From positions 1-40,263 of the forward strand of contig CAJFVW010000121.1 in the NCBI GenBank assembly GCA_904420575.1: DNA of 40,263 nt, written 5' to 3'. Shown in pieces: positions 34,225-40,263 of this stretch (position 1 is the first letter of the stretch; each line of letters opens with the position of its first letter). The DNA comes from an uncultured Gordonibacter sp. (GTDB lineage Bacteria > Actinomycetota > Coriobacteriia > Coriobacteriales > Eggerthellaceae). A program made the position numbers and the translations under genes. A model generated the notes under the pieces. The model saw only the letters and a list, made by a program, of their open reading frames with translations, had not been told where the DNA came from and made no database searches.

Positions 34225-35472
34225 TCACGTCCATGTGCTTCTCCCCCGTGTCAGCAGGTAGATGAAGAACGGCGCGCCGATCACAGCCGTGAGCACGCTC
34301 AAGGGAAGCTCGATGGCGAACAGGCATCGGCACAGGTCGTCGATGACCAGCAAATACAAGCCGCCCAGCAGCAACGACGCCGGCAACAGCACCTTGTGGT
34401 TGGGTCCCACCACCATGCGCGCCAGATGCGGAATGACCAGGCCCACCCAGCCGATCATGCCCGCGGCCGCCACCGAAGCCGACGTCACCAAGGTCGCGCA
34501 CCCGATGAACAGCGCGCGCACGAAGCGCGTGTTCACGCCGAGCGCCCGCGCCTCCTCGTCGCCGAACGACAGCGCGTTCAGCTGGTAGCGAAACAGCAGC
34601 ATGGGCACCATGCCAAGCACCACGGGCACCAGCAGCAAGGGCAGATCGCCCAGGTTCGTTGACGACAGCCCGCCCATGAGCCAGTACGTGATGGACGGCA
34701 GCTTGTCGTCGGGATCGGCCACGTATTTGGTCATGGTGATGAAGGCCTGGAACAACGCGGCCACCACCATGCCGGTCAGTACCAGGCAGAGCGTCATGGA
34801 CTCGCCCTTGCTCACCGCCTTGCTCACGAAGTACGTCAACGCCACGGCCACGATGCCGCACACGAAGGCCGCCACCTGCACCACGAACATGTTCGCGCCC
34901 ATGAGCAGCGCGAAGGAGGCGCCGAAGCCCGCGCCCGCCGAGGCGCCCAGCAGGTCGGGGGAACACATGGGATTCTTGAAAAGGCCCTGGTAGCTGGCGC
35001 CCGCCGCAGCGAGCGCCGCCCCGATGACCAGCGCCGCGAGGATGCGCGGGAAGCGCACCTGCACCACGACGGTCACATGCGCAGGATCAACGGCGAACGT
35101 CGTCCCGAACATCTGGTTGGACGCCACCCGCAAGACGTCGAGCACGCTCATGCCGTACCGTCCCAGCGTGAACGACACCAGCATGACCGCGACCAGCAGC
35201 ACCGCGAGCACGACCAGCAAGGGAACCGCGCGCTTCTTGGCCGGACGACCCGAAGCGGCCGCTGAGGAAATCGGAGCAGGGGAAGCCAGGGCGTCGGAAG
35301 CCGAAGCGTCGGTGGCGGGGGCGTCGGGAGACGCGAGGCCTTCCGCCGGGGCAAGGGTGTCCATCCCGTTCAGCATGGCTGGCGCACCGCCGTTCCTGCA
35401 GGAGCCGGCTGGCACTTGCAGCGCCCCCCCCCCGTGAGCCTCGGCCGACGTCCCCCAGCTTTTCCCGAACAC
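34225..35472 (-). CDS. FecCD-type ABC importer permease
   Basis: 415 residues if the GTG at 35472 (preceded by AGGGGGAGATC) is used. The FecCD core starts near VPLLVVLAVLLVAVMLVSFTLG and contains VRFPRILAALVIGAALAAAGASYQGLFKNPMCSPDLLGASAGAGFGAS and GMIGWVGLVIPHLARMVVG, with about ten helices. The first 85 residues are a low-complexity Ala/Ser/Asp/Pro segment unusual for the family. ATG at 35376 or 35364 are alternative starts. A run of ten G (35424-35433) lies between the possible starts. A single permease implies a homodimer. It is the first gene of the transporter/nitrogenase-like operon. Confidence 0.88.
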   Translation of the reverse strand: MFGKSWGTSAEAHGGGALQVPAGSCRNGGAPAMLNGMDTLAPAEGLASPDAPATDASASDALASPAPISSAAASGRPAKKRAVPLLVVLAVLLVAVMLVSFTLGRYGMSVLDVLRVASNQMFGTTFAVDPAHVTVVVQVRFPRILAALVIGAALAAAGASYQGLFKNPMCSPDLLGASAGAGFGASFALLMGANMFVVQVAAFVCGIVAVALTYFVSKAVSKGESMTLCLVLTGMVVAALFQAFITMTKYVADPDDKLPSITYWLMGGLSSTNLGDLPLLLVPVVLGMVPMLLFRYQLNALSFGDEEARALGVNTRFVRALFIGCATLVTSASVAAAGMIGWVGLVIPHLARMVVGPNHKVLLPASLLLGGLYLLVIDDLCRCLFAIELPLSVLTAVIGAPFFIYLLTRGRSTWT

Positions 35473-35529
35473 GATCTCCCCCTTGCTTTGACGCTTCCTG
35501 CCGGCCTCGTCCAGCCGGTTCTGCCGATT

Positions 35530-35545
35530 CGGCTTCGTTAAGCCG
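35530..35545. other. Leader hairpin of the transporter/nitrogenase-like operon
   Basis: CGGCTT-CGTT-AAGCCG is a perfect 6-bp stem in the likely 5' leader. No cobalamin, Moco or other riboswitch consensus was recognised in the about 115-base leader. Confidence 0.4.
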
Positions 35546-35595
35546 ACTTCTTTCGATCCGGTCTCGCCCCTTCGCCCGTATTATCTTCTTCTCGT

Positions 35596-35636
35596 AATAT
35601 ATAATATTAAGAATAATACTTCAATAGATATTATTC
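35596..35636 (-). promoter_or_regulatory. Promoter and operator of the transporter/nitrogenase-like operon
   Basis: On the minus strand TTGAAG (35624-35619), a 17-base spacer and TATATT (35601-35596) make a good sigma70-type promoter about 120 bases before the permease. GAATAATA (35611-35618) and TATTATTC (35629-35636) form a perfect 8+8 inverted repeat, 10 bases apart, centred on the -35. A second set, GTATTAT (35578) and ATAATAC (35613), is nested. The island 35578-35655 is strikingly AT-rich against its surroundings. A metal- or ligand-responsive repressor is the natural inference; its identity is unknown. Confidence 0.7.
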
Positions 35637-35699
35637 TGGTTTACATCTAATAAAGCGGCGAAGGGGGCGCGGGGAGAGGCAGTGGGAGCCACGAGCCGC

Positions 35700-35809
35700 T
35701 TGAGGCTGTGAAGGCCTTTTGGCGTGCCAAGGGTATTTCAAGTTGCCAGGGCTTTTGACATGCCAAAGGATGCTTGAGGCCGCGAGAGCTCTCGGCATGC
35801 CGAAGATTG
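35700..35809. repeat. Three tandem 36-38-bp repeats with small palindromes
   Basis: Units at 35700-35737, 35738-35773 and 35774-35809 share a TTGAGGC...GCCA pattern, and each contains a small dyad: TTGGCGTGCCAA, TTGACATGCCAA or TCGGCATGCCGA. They lie between the AT-rich promoter island and the moeA-like gene. They could be binding sites or hairpins in a leader. Confidence 0.65.
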
Positions 35810-35885
35810 TTTGTACCCGTGAATTATTCTGACAAATGGAGTATTCTATCCCTCAGAAGAAATCAGCACGTTCAGAGGAGGATCG

Positions 35886-37100
35886 ATGGGAGAGAAGATC
35901 ATGGAAGGGTTCCCGACCCGCGAGGAAGCGCTCGCCGACTTCTTCGCCGCCTGGGAGCCGGTGGGCGGAGAAGAGCTGGTGACCCTCGACGAAGCGGTGG
36001 GGCGCGTGCTGGCGCGCGACGTTGTGTCCACCAACACGCTGCCCGTCGTGCGCGCCTCGTCGTTCGACGGCATCGCCGTGAAGTCGGCCGCCTTTGCGGA
36101 CGGCCTGCCGGACACCAGCGGCTGGAAGCTCGGCGTGGACTACGTGCGCGCTGACACCGGCGACGACTTCCCCGACGACTTCGACGCCGTCGTCATGATC
36201 GAGAAAGCGGCCATCCAGCCGGACGGATCGGTGGTGCTTGACGACGACGTGCAGGTCAAGCCGGGAAGCGGCGTGCGTCCTGCCGGCTCCACCCTGAAGG
36301 AGGGCACGCCCCTCATGAAGGCCGGGATGCCCATCCGCGCCACCGACCTGGCCGCGCTCGCCATGGGCGGCGCGACCATGGTGCCCGTGCGCCGCAAGCC
36401 TCGCGTGGCCTTCATTCCCACCGGCAGCGAACTGGTGCCCGCCGGCATCAAACCGCGTCGCGGGCAGAACGTGGACACCAACAGCCTCATGGTGAAGCAT
36501 CTGCTCATGGAATACGGCGCCGAACCTCTCGTGTTCCCCATCGTGCACGACGACCCGGCCGAGCTGGAACGCGCCTTTGACGAAGCGCTCGAAGTCGCTG
36601 ACGCCGTGGTCGTCAACGGCGGCTCGGCCATCGGCGAAGAGGACTTCAACGTGCGCATGATCGAGGCGCGCGGCACCGTGGTGCATCACTACATTGCCGC
36701 CGTGCCGGGACGTCCGCTCATGATGGCCGTGGCCAACGGCAAGCCGGTCGTCGACCTGCCGGGTCCCACGCTGGCCGCCTACTACGGGTCCGAATGGTGC
36801 CTGCAGGCCATCGTGGCGCGCATGCTCGGCGTGCCGGTCCACCGTCATCCCACGGTCACGGCCACCGTGCCCGTCGACTTCTCCAGCGTGCCCATCATGG
36901 CCAACATCGGACGCCTGGACCTGGTGCGCGAAGGCGAAGGCTACGTGGCGCATTACCACGACTTCAAGGGCGGCCAGCTGGCCGAGTGCATGACGTCGAA
37001 CGCCCAGCGCGTCTCCCCCATTGGCGAGGCCGGCTTCCCCGCCGGCACCGTCATCGAGGTCGAACTGCTGCGCGGCGAGGAGTTCGTCGAAGAAGCGTGA
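35886..37100 (+). CDS. Divergent MoeA-like molybdopterin molybdenumtransferase
   Basis: 404 residues, the length of MoeA. MoeA inserts Mo (or W) into molybdopterin-AMP. Family landmarks: LVTLDEAVGRVLARDVVST, SSFDGIAVKS (canonical SAMDGYA), RPAGSTLKEGTPLMKAG (canonical R..G.D...G), RVAFIPTGSEL and GQNVDTNSLMV. The usual SGGVSxGxxD is here NGGSAIGEEDF, and the usual xLPGNPVS is DLPGPTLAA, so activity or substrate may differ from MoeA proper. AGGAGGATCG precedes the ATG. The next gene is fic; the last 19 bases around its stop are duplicated beyond fic. Confidence 0.82.
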   Translation: MGEKIMEGFPTREEALADFFAAWEPVGGEELVTLDEAVGRVLARDVVSTNTLPVVRASSFDGIAVKSAAFADGLPDTSGWKLGVDYVRADTGDDFPDDFDAVVMIEKAAIQPDGSVVLDDDVQVKPGSGVRPAGSTLKEGTPLMKAGMPIRATDLAALAMGGATMVPVRRKPRVAFIPTGSELVPAGIKPRRGQNVDTNSLMVKHLLMEYGAEPLVFPIVHDDPAELERAFDEALEVADAVVVNGGSAIGEEDFNVRMIEARGTVVHHYIAAVPGRPLMMAVANGKPVVDLPGPTLAAYYGSEWCLQAIVARMLGVPVHRHPTVTATVPVDFSSVPIMANIGRLDLVREGEGYVAHYHDFKGGQLAECMTSNAQRVSPIGEAGFPAGTVIEVELLRGEEFVEEA

Positions 37101-37101
37101 G
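37083..37101. repeat. Left copy of a 19-bp direct repeat flanking fic
   Basis: TTCGTCGAAGAAGCGTGAG covers the last codons (FVEEA-stop) of the moeA-like gene and is repeated exactly at 38298-38316, just after fic. Confidence 0.9.
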
Positions 37102-37159
37102 TTTGCGCGGTCGTGACGGACGGGCATGCCGCACGCACCCGTCCGCCACGATCGAAAAC

Positions 37160-37193
37160 GGGACGGCCTTCCTTCTTTCCGGCAGGCCGTCCC
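37160..37193 (+). terminator. Hairpin after the moeA-like gene
   Basis: GGGACGGCCT and AGGCCGTCCC form a perfect 10-bp stem with a 14-base pyrimidine-rich loop, followed by TTG but no long T-run. Confidence 0.55.
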
Positions 37194-37264
37194 TTGCCGA
37201 TTCCTGCACACAGCCCTGCGGGATGTCGTTCCACCCTACGATCTTGGCACGACGTCGACGTTCT

Positions 37265-37294
37265 TTGCAATTTTACCGCCAATGGCGGTAAAAT
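37265..37294 (+). promoter_or_regulatory. fic promoter with operator in the spacer
   Basis: TTGCAA (37265-37270), an 18-base spacer and TAAAAT (37289-37294) form a promoter 39 bases before the fic ATG. The perfect palindrome TTTTACCGCC-AAT-GGCGGTAAAA (37271-37293) fills the spacer and -10, and another GGCGGTAA half-site follows at 37298-37305. Occupancy would block transcription. The helix-turn-helix of the Fic protein itself is a candidate repressor. Confidence 0.7.
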
Positions 37295-37332
37295 AATGGC
37301 GGTAATAACGCAACGCCTCGAAAGGGACGCCC

Positions 37333-38292
37333 ATGCCGTACGAACCGCCATTCGAATCAACCGACGCCATCCTTTCCCTTGCCATACAGATCGGCGAAAT
37401 GGCGGGCACGCTGTCGCCTTCGTCGGAGTCGACATCAAATCCGACGCTCCATCGCAAGCTGCGCATTCAAACCATCCACTCGTCGCTCGCCATCGAGCAA
37501 AACGGCCTTTCTCTCGATCAGGTGACCGCCATCATCGACGGCAAACGAGTGCTTGGGCCGCCCGACGAGATTCGAGAGGTCGAAAACGCCAAGCGCGCTT
37601 ACGACCTCATGGAAGAACTTGACCCCTACAGCATGAACGACCTTCTTCGGGTCCACAGGGTCATGATGGACGGTCTTGCGAAAGACGCCGGGAGGCTTCG
37701 TACCAAGAATGCCGGCGTGTACGACGGCGAGCGTCTCATCCATGCCGGCACGCCGGCCGCCTACGTGCCGGAAGTCATGGCCGATCTGTTCGCGTGGTTG
37801 AAGCGCACGCGAATGCATCCGCTCGTCGCATCGTGCGTGTTTCATTACGAGTTCGAGTTCGTCCATCCTTTCTCTGACGGCAATGGGCGCACGGGCCGTC
37901 TCTGGCACACGCTGCTTCTCGCCTCGTGGCGCCCCGCCTTGGCATGGCTCCCGGTCGAAAACGTCATCCAACAACGTCAGGCCGCATACTACGCCGCCAT
38001 CAACGCATCGAACACGGCTGGTTCGTCAACCGAGTTCGTCCAGTTCATGCTCGAAGCTATCCGCGACGCACTGGTGCCGTACTGCACAGGCGAATCGCCG
38101 TCCGCTACAGCGAAAAGGTCTGCGTTGGAATTGATGAGAGAGCGCCCCGAAGCGACCGTGAGCGAGCTCGCCGAAGCCCTTGGAACTTCGAAGCGCACGA
38201 CCGAACGCCTTGTTTCCGAACTGAAGCGCGAAGGCGAGATTCGCCGCGTGGGCAGTCCACGCAAGGGACGCTGGGAAGTCGTCGCGCCATGA
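37333..38292 (+). CDS. Fic-domain protein with C-terminal winged helix
   Basis: 319 residues. The Fic active site is HPFSDGNGRTGR (178-189), matching HPFx[D/E]GNGRxxR, so AMP- or nucleotidyl-transfer to a target hydroxyl is expected. The N-terminal inhibitory helix motif SLAIEQN (51-57) fits (S/T)xxxE(G/N)N-type self-inhibition with Glu55; Gln replaces the usual Gly before Asn. The C-terminal SALELMRERPEATVSELAEALGTSKRTTERLVSELKREGEIRRVG is a winged helix that may bind the upstream palindrome. AAAGGGACGCCC precedes the ATG. The gene is bracketed by a 19-bp duplication, a sign of acquisition. Confidence 0.92.
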   Translation: MPYEPPFESTDAILSLAIQIGEMAGTLSPSSESTSNPTLHRKLRIQTIHSSLAIEQNGLSLDQVTAIIDGKRVLGPPDEIREVENAKRAYDLMEELDPYSMNDLLRVHRVMMDGLAKDAGRLRTKNAGVYDGERLIHAGTPAAYVPEVMADLFAWLKRTRMHPLVASCVFHYEFEFVHPFSDGNGRTGRLWHTLLLASWRPALAWLPVENVIQQRQAAYYAAINASNTAGSSTEFVQFMLEAIRDALVPYCTGESPSATAKRSALELMRERPEATVSELAEALGTSKRTTERLVSELKREGEIRRVGSPRKGRWEVVAP

Positions 38293-38297
38293 GCCAC

Positions 38298-38316
38298 TTC
38301 GTCGAAGAAGCGTGAG
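38298..38316. repeat. Right copy of the 19-bp direct repeat flanking fic
   Basis: Exact copy of 37083-37101. An ATG overlapping the fic stop reads MSHFVEEA-stop, so the FVEEA end of the moeA-like protein is kept in frame here. Confidence 0.9.
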
Positions 38317-38329
38317 CTGGCGCGAACAT

Positions 38330-38365
38330 GCCGGCGACGCGCCGCCATATCGGCGTGTCGCCGGC
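38330..38365. terminator. Strong hairpin after fic
   Basis: GCCGGCGACGCGCCG and CGGCGTGTCGCCGGC form a 15-bp stem with one G-T pair and a 6-base loop. It may originally have terminated the moeA-like transcript. The remaining gap to 38595 shows only the AAGGAGGAAGCATC ribosome binding site of the next gene. Confidence 0.65.
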
Positions 38366-38595
38366 AAGCACCTTCCCACCAGGAGCTTCCTTCTTCTCAC
38401 CCCTTTTCGGGTAGATGCCGCCCCTCCTGCGTGCCAGCAAAAATACCCTCGAACGCGCGACGCTTTTCCTGCTGATCGCCGCTAGGGTGTCATCGTCGCC
38501 CCGAACGCACGGCCAAAACGCGCAACAGAGACGCGCGATGCGGCCATGCGGCGCCGGGGACATGCGAAGACATCTTGTTCCAAGGAGGAAGCATC

Positions 38596-40263
38596 ATGGG
38601 AGAAAGCACCATCAGCCGCCGCAATTTCCTGGCGGGACTCACCGCGACGGGGGCCCTGGCGGCCGCCGGGGCGCTGGCAGGCTGCGCGCCGCAAGCACAG
38701 GGCGGGACGGGCGCAAAGGACGCTGGCGACGCGGCGCAGGCCTCGTGGCGCGACAAGCCGGAAATGCCCACCGACATCGCCGAGACGCTCGAGGCCGACC
38801 TGGTGGTCGTCGGCGCCGGCAACGGCGGCATGGTGGCCGCCACCACCGCCGCCCAGAACGGCGCGAAGGTGATCGTGCTGGAAAAGGGCAGCGACGTCCA
38901 GGCGGCGCGCGAAGCCATCGGCGCGCTCAACTCGACGCTGGAGCCCGACCACATCGAGGACGTGCCGACGCTTCTGAACCACGCGAACCAGACCCAGGCC
39001 GGAGACGCCAACATGCTCATGTACAAGACCTGGGCAGAACAGTCCGGCGAGATGATGGAATGGATGAAGGAGACGCTCGGGCCCAAGGGCATGCTGTTCC
39101 CCTTCGAGTGGCACAAGCCCGACGATCCGCACGCCTACTACCCGGCAATGTGCTACAACCCCTGTATGGGAGAATACAATCCCGACGGCCCCAACTACGG
39201 CGCCTATGCGCACCTGCAGGTCATGCGCGAAGTCTATGAGGAGCTCGGCGGCGAGATCCTGTTCCTGACGCCCGCCAAGATGCTCGTGCAGGACGATTCC
39301 GGCAAGGTGACCGGCGTCATCGCCGAATCGGACGAGAAGGGCACCATCCAGATCAACGCGAAGGACGGCGTCGTCGTTTGCACCGGCGGCTACGGCGCAA
39401 ACGACGAGATGCTGCAGGATCTGTGCCCCGGCAACTCCAACTGGTGCGCACTGCGCGACAGCATCACCGAAGAGGGCGACGGCATCCGCATGGCGCTGTG
39501 GGCCGGCGCCGAACTCGAAGCCGGCGGTGCCTGCATGATCTGGAACCGCGCCATCCTTCCCGACGGCTTCACGTTCGACGGCTCCTATCAGGGCGGCGAT
39601 ATCTTCCTGCCCGGAAGCCAGCCCTTCCTGCACGTGAACGCCAACGGCGAACGCTTCATGAACGAGGACCAGTGCTATCCCATGAGCTATGCCGGCGGTG
39701 CGAACCAACCCGGCCACTTCTCCTGGATCGTGTGGGACGGCAGCTACTGGGAAGACATCCAGCAGTTCGACACGTGCGGCTGCTCGCGCCTTGCGCCGGC
39801 ACCGTCGGGCACCGCGTTCAACGCCGACGTGTACGATTGCGAAGCCATCACGAAGGAGCATCTGGACTCGTTCTGGCTGGAGCCGCGCATTGAAAACGGC
39901 TCGCTGAAAAAGTGCGACACGCTGGACGAGCTGGCGGAGGCCATGGGCTTCGACGCCGATCAGGCGGCCACCTTCAAGGCGAACGTCGAGCGCTACAACG
40001 AACTGGTCGCTGCCGGCCAAGACACCGACTTCGGCAAGCCGGCCTACCGCATGAGCGCCGTCGACGAGCCACCGTTCTATGCCGCGCGCATCGCCGGCGA
40101 GCTTTTGGTGACCATCCACGGCGTCATCACCGACACGGAGTCCCGTCCGCTGCGCAAGGACGGCAGCGTGATCGAAGGCCTGTACGTGTGCGGCAACGAC
40201 CAGGGCGGCTTCTACCCGCACAACTACCCCAGCAACTTCACGGGCATCAACGCCGGCCGCACC
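38596..40263 (+). CDS. Tat-exported FAD-dependent fumarate-reductase-like flavoprotein (truncated by window)
   Basis: 556 codons are visible and no stop is reached. The N-terminus has a twin-arginine signal, ISRRNFLAGL, and a lipobox LAGC (Cys30), so the protein is probably an exported lipoprotein. FAD-binding ADLVVVGAGNGGMVAATTAAQNGAKVIVLEKG follows, then VVVCTGGYGAND and EEGDGIRMALWAGAELE as in the FAD-binding_2/fumarate reductase and urocanate reductase family. MNEDQCYP and the end GLYVCGNDQGGFYPHNYPSNFTGINAGRT replace the classical C-terminal motif, marking a distinct subfamily. No CxxCH haem motif is present. Eggerthellaceae encode dozens of such reductases for diverse electron acceptors. 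AAGGAGGAAGCATC precedes the ATG. Confidence 0.9.
   Translation, partial: MGESTISRRNFLAGLTATGALAAAGALAGCAPQAQGGTGAKDAGDAAQASWRDKPEMPTDIAETLEADLVVVGAGNGGMVAATTAAQNGAKVIVLEKGSDVQAAREAIGALNSTLEPDHIEDVPTLLNHANQTQAGDANMLMYKTWAEQSGEMMEWMKETLGPKGMLFPFEWHKPDDPHAYYPAMCYNPCMGEYNPDGPNYGAYAHLQVMREVYEELGGEILFLTPAKMLVQDDSGKVTGVIAESDEKGTIQINAKDGVVVCTGGYGANDEMLQDLCPGNSNWCALRDSITEEGDGIRMALWAGAELEAGGACMIWNRAILPDGFTFDGSYQGGDIFLPGSQPFLHVNANGERFMNEDQCYPMSYAGGANQPGHFSWIVWDGSYWEDIQQFDTCGCSRLAPAPSGTAFNADVYDCEAITKEHLDSFWLEPRIENGSLKKCDTLDELAEAMGFDADQAATFKANVERYNELVAAGQDTDFGKPAYRMSAVDEPPFYAARIAGELLVTIHGVITDTESRPLRKDGSVIEGLYVCGNDQGGFYPHNYPSNFTGINAGRT

Noticed and set aside
35473-35595. Cobalamin or Moco riboswitch in the leader of the importer operon
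   Set aside because: The leader is about 115 bases and lacks a B12 box or Moco consensus; only a small hairpin is present.

Overview
The window is high-GC DNA (roughly 65% G+C) with dense, overlapping operons. It looks like an anaerobic gut actinobacterium of the Coriobacteriia, probably Eggerthellaceae (Eggerthella/Gordonibacter/Adlercreutzia type). Reasons: a Tat-exported FAD-dependent reductase of the kind greatly expanded in that family, a monoderm-type Tad pilus locus, a molybdenum-enzyme background (MoeA-like and ModE-like proteins), a large 2-hydroxyacyl-CoA-dehydratase-activase-like protein, and a nitrogenase-like operon. The lineage is inferred from gene content only. Everything here was read by eye and no database search was run.

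Layout. 1-834 (minus): ferrous-iron uptake, feoA-feoA-feoB (feoB runs off the window), with repeated AGTTAACT-type motifs as candidate iron-regulator sites. 1067-3691: divergent thrH (minus) and thrC (plus), a possible two-step homoserine-to-threonine route. 3860-4204: stand-alone ModE-type DNA-binding domain. 4234-6131 (minus): NarL-type response regulator and HisKA_3 sensor kinase, divergent from 6361-9749 (plus), an ABC-2 exporter with one ATPase and two permeases. A perfect palindrome lies between them.

9865-20653 (minus): a Tad/Flp pilus operon of about thirteen genes (cpaB, tadZ/cpaE, tadA, tadB, tadC, flp, flp-like, tadE, tadG-like, tadE, an unknown membrane protein, DUF192, zinc ribbon). 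Most junctions overlap by 4-31 bases. No secretin or prepilin peptidase gene is present. 20654-22655: about 2 kb without protein genes. It holds an 18-bp tandem array, a strong hairpin, tRNA-Val(TAC) preceded by a 17-bp tandem duplication and followed by a terminator, and inverted arrays of a 29-bp repeat that resemble the multiple terminal repeats of an IS21-family element with no transposase between them.

22656-23486 (minus): tocopherol-cyclase-like protein. 23748-28241 (plus): a 1497-residue double BadF/HgdC-type activase with a C-terminal dehydratase-like part, whose 3' end overlaps the end of the next operon by 51 bases. 28191-35472 (minus): FecCD-type permease, ATPase, lipoprotein binding protein, NifD-like, NifK-like and NifH-like proteins in one likely transcription unit. 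The NifD/K-like pair keeps all six P-cluster cysteines but appears to have lost the FeMo-cofactor ligands, so this is a nitrogenase-like reductase tied to uptake of some metal or metal complex. It is the best candidate for a poorly described system here. Its promoter lies in a very AT-rich island with nested inverted repeats.

35886-37100 (plus): divergent MoeA-like protein. 37333-38292: Fic protein bracketed by a 19-bp duplication of the moeA 3' end, with a perfect operator between its -35 and -10. 38596-40263 (plus, truncated by the window): Tat-signal lipoprotein FAD-dependent reductase.
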